This document shows, in pieces, positions 46,401-58,850 of a stretch of DNA of 64,000 nucleotides. Numbering within the stretch: position 1 is the stretch's first letter; each line of letters opens with the position of its first letter. The translations under genes were made by a program, and so were the position numbers. Source of the stretch: Glandiceps talaboti (Eukaryota > Hemichordata > Enteropneusta > Spengelidae); assembly GCF_964340395.1 (NCBI RefSeq), contig NC_135567.1, positions 6,673,399 to 6,737,398 of the forward strand, read 5' to 3'. The notes under the pieces are model-generated. The model ran no database searches. It was given only the letters and a program-made list of their open reading frames with translations, and was not told where the DNA came from.

Positions 46401-48440
46401 ATAATGCAAAGTCTGAAGCCAAATTAAAGTTGTAATTATTTTTACTTGCCAAATATTTGCATTTTGGAAATGGCAAGACATGTTCATGTCTTTTACATGT
46501 AAACTGTCGGCCAATAAACAAAGTTTGGTCGATTGACAGTACGTACGCACAGAGTCTCGGAGACTAGTCATGCATAAGTTCAACCGCATGCCTAATAGGC
46601 GCTAGGCATGCCTTGCTTACGCGAGTTGTCTTCATTCTGGTTCACTGTCACTCCAAATTGCACGACAATATCGAATTAATCACAAGTTACATGTTATCTG
46701 AAAAAATCAAACTTTTATAGTGGGTCTGAAGTGTGATTTTAGTGAGTACTAAGAACTCCCGCGTTTCTGCTTGCTGTGGAAAATCGCCCGGTCAAACTAG
46801 GTCAGCTTCAACTTCCGGGTCAAATCAGTCGCTTTCTACCGAAAATTCTTGAACGAACCGTTACACAACGATCCTACTAAATTTTCTTGCCGTGGTTATT
46901 TAAAACACATAAAAATCCACCTTTTTGTTAAATTTGTAAACTTTCCGGTCCGTATTAAGGAAACTATGAGCTAAAAACCGGGTCGAAATTTCAGGGCCTT
47001 AAGTATGCGTCCCGAATTCGTCGGAAAATCGGTATTCCTAAATGTATTTCCAAAATTTATTTTGCTGGCACGAAAGAAGAGATGTCAGTTGAGGTTTAGG
47101 TGTTTACAGTATCTAAAATGGTGGATTCTAGGGAAAGTTACGGCGAGTTGAAAATACCCAAAAATAAGGCCCGTGAGCAGCCATTCAAAGTGTAACGGTC
47201 GCGATCTGAAGGATAGATTGTATGCAAATGAGGGTGTTGCGGACTGGCTGTGTTGTTCAGTCAATAGTGATGATCAACTACCAAATCACATTTTCACTGA
47301 GTTTGAGTCTGTGTCAGTTATAACGCTAGTAAAGCGATCGTCTCCAAAATCATGACTGTGAATTTGATATCCTTCCAAAAAACCTTGTCAAGAACTGTAT
47401 TGACTCTCTTGCGCCTTTTTAGCTCATTTATACAATATTTCACTTTCGTCTGGCACCGTCCCTAGCCATTCTAAATCATCAATCATTTGTCTATTGTTGA
47501 AGAAGCCTGATATTAACTACAATGTACTGAAAAACTATAGGCCCGTATCCAATCTGTCTTTCTTGTTGAAAGTTCTTGAGAGAATTGTCGCGCAGCAGCT
47601 AAATGATCATCTCGCCAAGTTTCAGCTATACACCAAATGTCAAAGCATATATCGAGTCACTCACAGTACTGAACCTGCGCTCCTCCGCATCCACAATGAT
47701 ATTATGCTTGCATTAAGTGACAAAAAAGATGTAATTCTCGTCATGCTGGATTTATCTGCTGCCTTCAATACGATGAGGTCTTGTTAAATAGACTGCAATT
47801 TCATTTTGGTATCACAGGTATGGCTCTGTCCTGGTTCAGATAGTATCTAGTCAATCACCACCAGTATGTTAAAGTCAATTCAACTAAAGCATCCACATCA
47901 CATTTGAAATATGTTTTTCCACAATGATCGGTATTAGGTCCACTTATATTCTCTTTGTATACAGCACCACTAGAGAATATCGTAGTTAACCATGGCCTCG
48001 ACTACATCATGTATGCTGACGACTCTGGTATTTATGTTATTTGCAATAGGCCTGACGAAGTTGTAGCTGATGATGATATTCGTAGCTGGATGATGTCCAA
48101 TATGTTGGTACTCAATGATGATAAAACTGAGGTTGTTCATTTCTCCTCACGCCTAAAATCAGATGTATCAGAGCTAACTGGCCTTAAGATTGGTAGGATT
48201 GATATCACTCCATCCTCTTCAGTTCAGAATCTAGGCGTGATTCTCAATAGCGATGCTCCATGTCTAATTAAATCGGTCAGATATGTAGAAATGGTTATTT
48301 CGCGTTGCATATAATTGGAACGATTCGTCGACTTTTGGACAAAACAACTACAGAAAATATAATCGACGCATTTGTAACGTCCCGCCTTGATTTGTTTTAA
48401 TCCTCTGGGTGTCTTCTGAAATTTTTATCTAAAGAACTTT
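43432..48440 (+). mobile_element. CR1/L2-like LINE, decayed and interrupted
   Basis: Endonuclease remnant: AGLGNVRSINREI, ITETWLKSQ, AGDFNFYFV and, in another frame, GYTLDLLIT (43602-44390). A connecting region follows (44536-45069). After a 2.1 kb insertion comes reverse transcriptase: LKNYRPVSNLSFLLKVLERI, MLDLSAAFNT, then the catalytic YADD at about 48011 and LNDDKTEVVHFS, VQNLGVILNS to about 48300. Frames are broken by several stops and shifts, so it is dead. Clade placement rests on motif wording only. Confidence 0.85.
45089..47194. mobile_element. Unclassified 2.1 kb insertion in the LINE, ends CCGTTACAC/GTGTAACGG
   Basis: The LINE coding region is interrupted between its connector (ending about 45069) and its reverse transcriptase part (from about 47200). 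The insert begins CCGTTACACAGTGCTTGAAT and ends ATTCAAAGTGTAACGG, an imperfect inverted repeat. Internally, AATTCTTGAAC....GTTACACAA and GTAAACTTTCCGGT.CGTATTA occur twice (45312-45430 and 46844-46960). No transposase was recognised and no target-site duplication is obvious. It is probably a non-autonomous DNA transposon. Confidence 0.5.
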
Positions 48441-48506
48441 TAAACGACAAGGAATTTTAAAGTCATTTGTTGTCTTTCTTCTCTGACATTTTATTGTACA
48501 TTTGTG

Positions 48507-49570
48507 TTAAATTATATGGAATATAAAGCTTCCTAAGTACTGAAGATTATGACTGTGTGAATGAGATGGTCTGGTTGATTTTGTTGTACATTTGAAGTAT
48601 TGTTCTGTTGGTAATTCAACTTTTCCAGTTTGTGCTTTATATGCCATGGTTAGCCTGGAAAATGTTTGCCTGTTTTCTAATAGTTCCCATTGAAGCTCCC
48701 TTAGCATTGGTGTGCCACTGTCAGTTTTGGTGTAGAGTTGAAGAACAAAGCAGGCTTTGAACCATTTCAATGTCATGATTGTCAGTAGTTGTATGCAGGT
48801 CCCAGGTACAACAACCATAATTTCTAGGATGGGACGGACAAATGTAAAATATGACAAGTACATTATGTTTTTGTCTTTGGGTGAGGATTTTAAGTTCCAG
48901 CGTAGAAATCCTAATGTTCTGTTGGCATATGCCGTTAATGTGATGTCTCCATTTAAGATCATTTGATAGTTCAATTCCCGAATACGGATGATGTTTTACA
49001 GTTTCAAAGGGCATTCTCTTTGATATGATAGACGTGTATACGGTTTGTGTTTGAGGATGTTGTGTATTAATTATGGCAAATTTAGATGAATTAAATTTAT
49101 GTTCCACTTGTCAGTCCAAGAGACGAGAGAATGTAGATCTTTTGCAGCTGAAAAGGGTCGTTCAGATAGTTGATTTGCCTGTATAAACGGCAGTCATCTG
49201 CAGATTATCAAAGATTTGTATCTTTGGAAATATTCGCAGATGTCATTTAGATAGAAAAGGAAGAGAAAAGGTCCCAATACGGTACCGTGTGAAACACCCA
49301 TGTCAACTACAATTGGTGTTGAAAGTTCTCCATCAACATCAACACGTTGTTGTCTGTTGTTATCGCATGGTTAGAAAGGATTCCATCCACTTTATACTTT
49401 TACCACGAATTCCGTAATAATGCAATTTGTGTTGGTGTTGGTTTGGAATGACATTGAATACTATCGGGTGGATGTCATCTTAGTCGGTATGTGGTCACTC
49501 ATAATTTGTAGAAGATCTGTTTTTAAAAAGATCCATGTGTCATTCGATGTAAGGTTCAGGTTTGTTCCTT

Positions 49571-49653
<83 letters not shown>

Positions 49654-50140
49654 TTCATTTATTTATTTATTTATTTACTTATTTATTTATTTACTTATTT
49701 ATTTACTTTCTTCATAAATCTATCTTGTTAACTTCATCCCTCATTTTGTAGAGATCAGCTTTATGGAATTCGTACATTTTCCTCGGTTTTCTGCAGTTGA
49801 ATTTTGCTTTAAGATCATGAGTGCAGTTGGAATATCGTAGTCAATTATGTCTGGTATTACTTGGCATCGTAGTCAATTATGCCTGGTATTACTTGGCATC
49901 TATTTACGAGTTCAGGTTTTGATGTGAACAGTAACTCTAAGATGTTAACGCCTCGAGTTGGTTTATTTACCGCTTGTTTTAGTAAAAACTTTGCTGCTAT
50001 TTGAAGTAGCTTGTTACACAGACCAGTTGTACGACTTCCTTGATGAATTGACTGTGTTTCCCATATGATGTCACTAAGGTTAAAGTCGCCATCTAGTAGG
50101 ACATTACAAGATTGTTTTGCCACCTAGTAGGACATTACAA
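48507..50140 (-). mobile_element. Second LINE, minus strand, decayed
   Basis: On the minus strand: an endonuclease end (50123-49857: LLDGDFNLSDIIW, INKPTRG-like AVNKPTRGVNILELLFTS), a gap with a tetranucleotide array, then reverse transcriptase pieces in shifting frames (VSHGTVLGPFLFLFYLNDI near 49290-49230; SADDCRLYRQI near 49200; HHPYSGIELSNDLKWRHHI; ANRTLGFLRWNLKSS; MLRELQWELLENRQ) to 48507. At least three frame changes. Two tiny tandem duplications lie at its 5' side (about 49838-49900 and 50092-50150). Confidence 0.82.
49567..49715. repeat. (ATTT)n microsatellite
   Basis: Some 36 TTTA/ATTT units with rare interruptions (TTCA, TTAC) lie inside the minus-strand LINE, between the endonuclease and reverse transcriptase remnants. 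Confidence 0.95.
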
Positions 50141-50469
50141 GATTGTTTTGTACCAGTTAGGTTTGACATAGCGGTTTCCAGTTGGTCCACTTTATCGATC
50201 CTTGGTGTCTGGTCGTTTATAAAAGCAACCAACAAGGCAAGGTTTTGGTTATCAGTTTTGTTGATTTCCGGTTACAATCATGAATTTTTATGTGGCGATA
50301 AAGATGCCATCTCCATGTATTGTCCTGTCTCTCCTGATGACATTATAATCAGGGTAAAATATTTAACTTGTTTGTATAGAACTGTCAATTTTAGATTCGG
50401 TCCCCCATATGATGATATCAGTCTCTATTGATTCTGCCATAGCTGCAAAATCTGCTGTTTATATTTGAT

Positions 50470-51450
50470 GCTGTTACAGTTGACCACGGCTTTGAATCAA
50501 CAGAGATGGTGCACACACTTCAAAACCCCTAAAGCCATAAGATCTATTAAAACTGCCTCGTGGTTGGACTAAGAGTAGCTTTTCAGCAGACCAAAGATTT
50601 GGTGTTGAAACATAAAAAATTATACAATTGTACATATTAAAATGGCAAAAGTAAATAAACAAGGAAAGAAATAACAGCATGCATAGAAGGAAAAAATCAA
50701 CACTACATATAAAAACATACTCATTAAAATAATTCATATAGTATAGAAAACAACCAGTTAAGATCAATCACTTCCTATAAAATTGACCAGTAAATTATAT
50801 TACTTGAAATGTTGTCTCAAAATATGTCTTTAAAACTAAGTTTTAAAATGTCAATACTCTTTCTTATTTCAAATGGAAGCCAATTCAACAGAGAGGGTGC
50901 TTGCACTTGAAAAGCCATCTGACCCTAAGATGTATTAAAATTGCCATGTGGTAGGACTACGAGTAGCTTTTCAGCAAAACAAAGATTTGGTGTTGAAACA
51001 TAAATACTAATTAAATCTGACTGGTATAATGGTGCCACATGATTGATTATTTTGATAGTGATCAGTAGGATTTTGAAATTAATCCTGACCTCAACTGGAA
51101 GCCAATGTGAGTCAATGAGTACAGGTGAGTAATATGGTCAACACTACGTGTATTGACGAGACAGGATGCAGCATTCTAAAGTGATTGCACACAATATACC
51201 TGGTATTTTGAAATTCCATACAATAGGCCATTGCTGTAATCGAGCCAGGAAGTCACAAATATATGTATTAATTTCTCTGTACAGGCTTTGTCTAACAGTT
51301 TGCAAATTTTTCCATTCTTGTATGATGAAAAGTAAACATTCTTGCAAATATACGCTACGATACGATATATTTTATTATCCGACCAAAAAGAGATGAGAAA
51401 AATGACATCACAAATGTAAATACAAAGAAGCAAACTATCAGATCGGATAA
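50470..51450 (-). mobile_element. LINE-like 3' region repeats, two overlapping copies
   Basis: Blocks at about 50500-50610 (ACAGAGATGGTGCACACACTTCAAAACC, AGTAGCTTTTCAGCA..CAAAGATTTGGTGTTGAAACATAAA) recur at about 50885-51005. The second copy runs on through GGAAGCCAATGTGAGTCAATGAG and CAATAGGCCATTGCTGTAATCGAG, wording common in 3' parts of aquatic-animal LINEs. Family and orientation are tentative. Confidence 0.45.
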
Positions 51451-51584
51451 CAGGAATCAGAAAATAGCAATGCTAATCGTGTCTGACCGGTTCCAGGTAT
51501 CGCAATAAAACAATCAGTAGAAATACACATGTGCAGTTTAAAGTCTTTTTTAAAACTGGGAGCACGCTCAACAGGTAGGCAGCC

Positions 51585-52137
51585 GATTATACTTTTACAT
51601 AATATACATATTAATATGCTGATTATACTTTTACATAATTTACATATTAATTATGCTGATTATACTTTTACATAATTTACATATTAATTATGCTGATTAT
51701 ACTTTTACATAATTTACATATTAATTATGCTGATTATACTTTTACAAAATATACATATTAATTATGCTGATTATACTTTTACATAATTTACATATTAATT
51801 ATGCTGATTATACTTTTACATAATATACATATTAATTATGCTGATTATACTTTTACATAATATACATATTAATTATGCTGATTATATTTTTACATAATAT
51901 ACATATTAATTATGCTGATTATACTTGTACATAATATACATATTAATATGCTGATTATAGTTTTACATAATATACATATTAATATGCTGATTATACTTTT
52001 ACATAATATACATATTAATATGCTGATTATAGTTTTACATAATATACATATTAATTATGCTGATTATATTTTTACATAATATACATATTAATTATGCTAA
52101 TTATACTTTTACATATTTTACATATTAATTATGCTGA
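51585..52137. repeat. AT-rich 37 bp minisatellite, about 15 units
   Basis: The unit reads GATTATACTTTTACATAAT followed by ATACATATTAATTATGCT, 37 bp (36 when TTAATATG replaces TTAATTATG). Variants are AATTTACAT/AATATACAT and TATACTT/TATAGTT/TATATTT. No coding potential. Confidence 0.97.
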
Positions 52138-52790
52138 TGAGTAAACACATATCACTCATTAGTTTTTTGATGACGATGAAAAATTATAAAGGTAGTTTTC
52201 CATTTCAATCCTTAAACTGATAGAAGTATAACATGCCTTGATGTTTTTGAAATGATTCATATCTATACACTTCTTGTTATTCATATGAATTAAACTACTT
52301 AAACATGTGAGTTATTAAGCATGTGAAAATGATGTAGTAGATGTATAATAATATAATCATCAAAAGATGGTCCTGGTATGCTTTATCAGCCTTATATTTA
52401 TCCATAGACATATTACATATATCTTTGTTACCACCCTTAGACCTACATTTGTATCCATAGACATATAACGTGCCAGGTTTATTTAGCAAAAAGAGCATGT
52501 TATGAATATGATATTTCCGCTAGTTATGGTATTCACTAGAAAAACCTCACTTTTAATATGTTCCATCACTTGGACTTTTCTTGACTTTTGATATGTTGTT
52601 CAGCTTAAAGTTCTGAGTAAGATGCATTAAAAATAATTTATTTGGCAATTATGTCCGGGTCAAACATTATTCTGACTGGACTAAACTCTCAAGTATAGAT
52701 GTGATATCATCGTTACCAGGGAGGACAAGATAATTGAACTAGAGGAACTTGATGAGGTGATATTATTACAAGGCAACCTAAATGGTATTA
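52138..52790. other. No gene recognised
   Basis: Unique AT-rich DNA between the minisatellite and the Penelope-like remnant. No splice-flanked frame or repeat was recognised. Confidence 0.4.
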
Positions 52791-52799
52791 AAGGAATGT

Positions 52800-53330
52800 C
52801 TCAATGAGGAAAAAAACTCATCTTCAAAATAGAAACAACTACGACCGGCCTCATAGCAAATACATGGTCATAATACCAAATGCAAAGGGCATCCCGAGAA
52901 ACGGTGTCGGATCAACAGCAAATATAACAACTCTGAGTCAGTGGCACTCAAACAGCAAACCACTCCACAACAACGCTTTAATGTCACACAAGGAAAATAC
53001 AACATCTGGACATTAAACCAGGGTGATAAAATAAGGTACCGTCTAAGGACTATCATCAAATGTATATAGGAGAATCAGGACGACAATTCAAAACAGGGAT
53101 CGAGGAACATCACAAATATTGGAGGGACAATACTATAGCATTCGCTAACAATTTTCCCAAAATACAATAGCAAACAACATCAAATGCAACCATCTCAAAA
53201 TCAACAGAGACAGGGATGTTGAACTATTGACATCTACAATCAGCTGATCATACCGTCACCTGGTGGTCAGTTGTTACTATGGAATTTGTCATTATGATGA
53301 GGATCGTCGGCCAAAAAAGATACAAATCAT
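52800..53330 (+). pseudogene. Penelope-like retroelement remnant with GIY-YIG endonuclease
   Basis: Near 53060 the frame reads MYIGESGRQFKTGIEEHHKYW, which matches the YIGET GR xxxxRI xEH core of the GIY-YIG endonuclease at the C-terminus of Penelope-like elements. About 110 bp later another frame gives KINRDRDVELLTSTI, resembling the conserved NRDxGxELP...W end block. Upstream, 52830-53010 (IPNAKGI, NTTSGH) may be the linker. Stops and frame changes break it throughout. Confidence 0.65.
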
Positions 53331-53444
53331 TGACCTTCTTGTGTGTCATACCCTGTGCAAGTATTTTTGATCTACTAAGTTGATAACCAGTTTTGGTCAA
53401 TCCAGTTTAGAATTTTGTATCGCACTTTCAATATATTATGGTGG

Positions 53445-53830
53445 CTCACAAATAACAAGACCAAACAAAAATTAATAACACAAAAACTTTAATTTTCAAC
53501 ACAAAAACTTACAAAATTTCATCAAAACTTTAATTTCGACAACAAAACATTCCTTTCCATACACGCATTTTAATTTGAAACTGTGAAACTGTGAACATGC
53601 AAAACTCAATAGGGAAACACCACAAAGTAAATCTGTGGACACACAAACTTAATTTAAAAAATAACACAAAAAATCAACCTTGGAACACAAAAATCTCAAT
53701 TTGAAAACAACACGAACTTAACCTGTGGTAGCACAAAATTCAATTTGAAAACAACATATACTTAATCTGTGGACGTGTAAAAACTAAACAAGGGCAATGA
53801 CAAAACATAAAAACCCACGGCAAATTAAAA
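53445..53830. repeat. Degenerate CACAAAA.CTTAATTTGAAAA tandem repeat
   Basis: Motifs ACACAAAAACTT.AATTT and variants recur about every 25 to 45 bp roughly ten times, too diverged for a fixed period. A-rich on the plus strand. Confidence 0.6.
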
Positions 53831-54175
53831 ACCAATGGTAGAAGTAGAATCTGGTGGCGAAAATGCAACATGTACAATTGGCGTCACATGGGTGTTTATT
53901 ATTGGTGCACAACGGTTGTCTGAATTTTCTTTAATATCAAGATAAAGAATACAGTTTGGTGAGGGTGAACAAATGTGATGGTCATGAAAAATGATAATTG
54001 TTAGTTAAGTCATGTTGTCCTTCCAGGTTTCAATTAAGCTGATGTGATAGACTCTATCACAAAATGAGACACACAAATGCTTCTATTAAACATCTAAAAT
54101 GCTAACACATCGTCTGGCTAAACTTACATGTTTTATAAGATATGCATGCATAAAATCCATTTCATTCCACCTACC

Positions 54176-54425
54176 CACCCACCCATCCATCCATCCATCC
54201 ATCCATACATAATATTGCATGCATGCAAGCATATGCCCTTGAATGAATGAATGAATGAATGAATGAATGAATGAATTAATTAATTAATTAATTAATTAAT
54301 AAATGAATTAATAAATAAATAAATAAATACATAAGTAAATAAATAAATAAAAAATAAAAAAATAAAAAAAAAAAAATAAATAAATAAATAAATAAATAAA
54401 TAAATACATAAATAAATAAATACAA
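54176..54425. repeat. (CCAT)n, (GAAT)n, (TTAA)n, (AAAT)n microsatellite cluster
   Basis: Four neighbouring tetranucleotide tracts: CCATCCAT (54180-54207), GAATGAAT (54240-54275), TTAATTAA (54276-54300) and AAATAAAT (54300-54420). The motifs differ stepwise by one base, suggesting serial mutation and spreading. Confidence 0.93.
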
Positions 54426-54429
54426 TGGA

Positions 54430-55930
54430 AGTTTATGAGCACCCATCCTTCCTTTGAAATAAAAACAATATAAACAAACTAAAAAATACTTAAGTCTAAG
54501 ATATTTATTGGACAAAGGTAACTACAATGTATCTTGCATCTCTGAAACAATGAAATATGTACAACTCTTGAATCCAAACATCCTATCGCCTGACATTAAT
54601 ACAAATAAAAGAAAGGTTAAAATCAATTCCTTACTATGTTGATACTTGCCAATGCTGAACCTAATATGATATCATTTTATGAGCCCTACTCTAAATGTAA
54701 TATAAAGGTAAAGGTTGTAAAGGTTAATGTCACTCCAGGAAATAAATATATTGTTATCAACTAGTTACTAGCAAGTTACTTTATGATTTCACATCATATA
54801 AATATATGTGATTATGAAGAAACACAAATTTCAAACTTTCACCTTCATTGTTTTCATAGTGGTTCAATGAACATTGCCTCTTTTGACATACAACTGAGAC
54901 ATACTTTCTATATATTAGTAGAAGAATGAATATTTATGATTTTGAATGTTGCAAGCACTTAGGAGCTATTTATTCACTATTCAACTAATACACATGTATG
55001 TCTGCTAAGTCTAATAACGCTACATGCAGACCAATTCATGAATATTCATTGTTAAAGTAATACTATATATATATATGTAATCCAAGTCCCATGATGCAAC
55101 ACTGTGGACCACTATAGTTTGTTTTGTAGTTTCTTGGTAATCTACAAAATCTATGTGATGTGAAATTATGAGTTGACTCTCCAGACCCCAAAGTTTATGG
55201 AAGCCCCTTTATATCCTGGGGTGATGTTTCCCTTTCATTCACCTTAGTTTTTATCAATACAAATCTATTTTGCTTGTGTATTGTCATGTTGTCACTTTAT
55301 GCTTAACCTGAGTACAAATGTATGCCAAAGACAATCTCAACTGAGATGTATAAATGACCTAGAGTTTATATATAATAACTTTCAGTGTGTCTCAATACTG
55401 TATTGTAAATTTGCATCCAGTAAGACAAAGGGTCTATAAACAGCACTACAACAATATTTAAAAAATCATAAAACTACGGAAATAAGATAACTTTAAAAAA
55501 TTTTAATTAACATTTTAAAAAGAACAATAAAGAAAGTAGTACTGAAGCACAATTTTGTTATTTTTACCAAACACCATCTTTTTAGACCCTACTTTTATAC
55601 CAGTACCATGGATCATGTACATATCTTGCTTGAACAACCTTTACATCTCAACACCCTAATATCCCTTTCAACAATCTCAGCATTTGTTGACTAAGTTATT
55701 TTCACACATCCTCACACACTTTACTGAGCCTCTAGCAAGACTGAACCTTCAGTTCGGTCCTACTAACAAATCTATAAAGGTGAATTATATCATAATTAGA
55801 TATGCACATATCAAGTACTGTATTAAAACTGTCACTTAACAAGTCTTTTATATCCAGCTCAACAAACATACACTAGAAACAGTGTTGTCTATTATTTCAT
55901 GATTTCTCAACCTGAAATTGAACAAGTCAT
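54430..55930. other. No gene recognised
   Basis: AT-rich sequence without long frames, tandem repeats or family motifs that I could identify. Confidence 0.4.
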
Positions 55931-55934
55931 CCAT

Positions 55935-56000
55935 AATGTATGTATGTATGTATGTATGTATGTATGTATGTATGTATGTATGTATGTATGTATGTATGTA

Positions 56001-56033
<33 letters not shown>

Positions 56034-56130
56034 ATGTATGTATGTATGTATGTATGTATGTATGTATGTATGTGTGTGTGTATGTATGTATGTATGTATG
56101 TATGTATGTATGTGTGTGTGTGTGTATGTA

Positions 56131-56177
<47 letters not shown>

Positions 56178-56232
56178 ACGTACGTACGTACGTATGTATG
56201 TATGTATGTATGTATGTATGTATGTATGTATG
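55935..56232. repeat. (TGTA)n(TG)n compound microsatellite, 300 bp
   Basis: TGTA tetramers are interrupted by four TG blocks and one CGTA block. All six frames stay open over much of its length, which explains several long but meaningless frames (CMYV or HTYI repeats). Confidence 0.97.
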
Positions 56233-56235
56233 CCA

Positions 56236-57555
56236 TCATGTGTTGTGTACATGTATGCCAATGTACATTATATGCAGAACAATGTGTAGGACTACACTGT
56301 GCATGTCAAATTTGCTAGCTTGTACTATGTGATGGTGCCATCGAATCTATATGTGTCTGTGTATCATTTTATGCATGCAGCACTCTGTGTAATATGATGC
56401 TTGTAATGAGGAGTAGCTCATATGTAAATTTAATTATGAAAGCTTGCCACAGGGGTTTTCACCATTTTTTGGCACTACACAGTCAATGGTATTAGTCAGT
56501 TCTCATATGCCTTGTACTCTTCCATCAGTATGCAATATTCTTTCTACATTTAATGGAAGCATATTTGTTGATGTGTTTAAGTTTTCAAACTACATTATAA
56601 TAAGTTTAAAGATATACCAACAAGGATACATAGCAATGTTAATGTGGACTAAAGTTGTATACATATCATCCACTAATATAACAGCATTGGTCTACCATGC
56701 ATGAACTTTGAAAATTACCATTTAACTTTGGAAATCACAAACTTTGAAAATCACTATATAAAGTAATATGAACTTGGGAAATCACTAAACATCATGAACT
56801 TTGAATAACTTACTAGCTAACATAATAGTATAATGGACTTACCAATCAGACTTCAGTTAAACTTCAGTGTAAAATATAGTTAAATGAAAATATTATTGAT
56901 TTAACTTATCTGAATAGTGTTTGATATTCTCAGATCACATGACATACCAACTACAACAACATAAATCTACTGTAACAGTAGCCCATCTACAATGTTGATG
57001 TGTCTACAATAGCTTTCACCTACACTCAGCTTGTTATACTAGCTATTCAAATTAGATAAGTTAGCTACATTCCAAAAATGCTATTAGACATACCTGTGTA
57101 TGACTGTATTTATATATTTACATAATATTTGCTGTATATGCCAACTCCACATACATTATCACATTTTATGTTTGGTCCTTGTAAGTAGAAGACTGAGTGT
57201 CCATACATGTAATAATCACGTACATTATAGCCACTCAGCTATGGCAGTATTTTCAAATCACAATATTTATTAGATAAAGCATTTTATCACAAGCTAAATG
57301 TAAGTTTAGTAGAAATCTCACAGACACGGAACAGTGATGCAGACAGATATTGTAGACGTTTCTCAGATGAAAGACCAAATATCCTGATGATTTATGACAT
57401 TGAGTAAATAATTAGTAAGGGGCAAGATCAATAGTTCTAAAGAGTGTACGGTGAAACACTAAATTATTTTAGTTAAGCCTGAGATGCCCACCTCAAGCTA
57501 ACTCAACTGGCCAATTGAAAATGTGTCAGACAGCACAATAAATTACAAATCTGTG
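56236..57555. other. No gene recognised
   Basis: AT-rich unique sequence; the frame at 56444-56704 has no family resemblance. From 56700 to 56800 the word GAACTTTGAAA/AACTTTGGAAATCAC recurs four times in a loose repeat. Confidence 0.4.
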
Positions 57556-57559
57556 TGTA

Positions 57560-58222
57560 GTAGTGTATAGTGCTATGAATACAAAGTGAGTATGTAGTAG
57601 TATGTAGTGCTATGAATACAAAGCCAGTATGGAGTAGTATGTAGTGCTATGAATACAAACCCAGTATGTAGTAGTATGTAGTGATATGAATACAAAGCTA
57701 GTATGTAGTAGTATGTAGTGCTATGAATACAAAGCCAGTATGTAGTAGTATGTAGTGATATGAATACAAAGCTAGTATGTAGTAGTATGTAGTGCTATGA
57801 ATACAAAGTCAGTATGCAGTGATATGTAGTGCTATGAATACAAAGCCAGTATGTAGTAGTATGTAGTGCTATGAATACATAGCCAGTATGTAGTAGTTTG
57901 TAGTGCTATGAATACAAAGCCAGTATGTAGTAGTATGTAGTGATATGAATACAAAGCTAGTATGTAGTAGTATGTAGTGCTATGAATACAAAGTCAGTAT
58001 GCAGTGATATGTAGTGCTATGAATACAAAGCCAGTATGTAGTAGTATGTAGTGCTATGAATACAAAGCCAGTATGTAGTAGTATGTAGTGATATGAATAT
58101 AAAGCCAGTATGTAGTAGTATGTAGTGCTATGAATACATAGCCAGTATGTAGTAGTATGTAGTGATATGAATACAAAGCCAGTATGTAGTAGTTTGTAGT
58201 GCTATGAATACAAAGCCAGTAT
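57560..58222. repeat. 37 bp minisatellite, about 18 units
   Basis: The unit is AGTATGTAGTAGTATGTAG then TGCTATGAATACAAAGCC (37 bp). Diagnostic variants (TGATATGAA, AAGCTAG, AAGTCAGTATGCAGTGATATG, CATAGCC, AGTTTGTAG) recur in blocks, for example the order at 57750-57860 is repeated at 57940-58050, which shows higher-order duplication of about 190 bp. Confidence 0.97.
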
Positions 58223-58389
58223 AAAATGAAGGAAAAAGTAGTTCTTTTGTTGACACTTTACTTTATTTTAGTGCCATGCATTTGCTATACCTAAAATTCT
58301 CCCCTTTCTCTCAATTTGAATATTTGTATTTCGGGGTACAAACAGATTCCATTAAAAATGTAATCTTTTTTGTAGAAGGAGAACTAAAA

Positions 58390-58850
58390 TGGCTCCTGAA
58401 ACCCCCATCCCCATCCCGAAAGTAAAAGAATTGCTTTCAACTTTCATCAACTTTGTCACATATAGTTTGTGTGGCACTAGCACCACCATCGGCATGTGCG
58501 TGTTGAACTTCCTTCTGTCCACTAAATTAACCTTAAGTTTACAAGTAGGTTTGTCTACATTGTACTCGTCGCATGTAGACTATTTCATACTCCTGCATAG
58601 CTCTATCAGTGTCGCCGTCAATCAAATTAGAAAAAAATATTTTGCTTCGTTTCTGATATCGTTAGCCAAGTCATTCCTGATTTGTCCAGCAATTGTTCTG
58701 ATCATCTCCGAGCATTTGTGAATGTTATCATAGGTTGGCTTTAATACCGACGCCATTTTTTTCTGAGCAGTAGCAATAACTCGGAAATAGTGAAAATGTC
58801 AGTTCTTGTTTGGCTATCAGATAGGCAATATTTATCTTTATTTTTATTTC
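58390..58850 (-). pseudogene. Fossil related to hAT transposases / ZNF862-like proteins
   Basis: Minus-strand frames in sequence give AYLIAKQELTFSLFPS..SEKNGVGI (about 58830-58745), then ASVLKPTYDNIHKCSEMI and GQIRNDLANDIRNEAKYF (58755-58630), then NLIDGDTDRAMQEYEIVYMRRV after a one-base shift in a T run near 58630, and traces such as EVQHAHADG near 58520. The FxxxxDGxTDxxxxExExVYxR pattern is typical of the transposase-like core of hAT-derived proteins. Several stops and shifts make it a dead copy. The plus-strand frame at 58389-58721 is its shadow. Confidence 0.65.

Noticed and set aside
55848-56332. Five frames of 110 to 139 codons (YVCM, HTYI repeats)
   Set aside because: All are read through the TGTA/TG microsatellite in different frames and strands.
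58389-58721. 110-codon plus-strand frame with hydrophobic stretches, possible membrane protein
   Set aside because: The opposite strand carries ordered hAT/ZNF862-like motifs; the hydrophobic look comes from reading those codons backwards.
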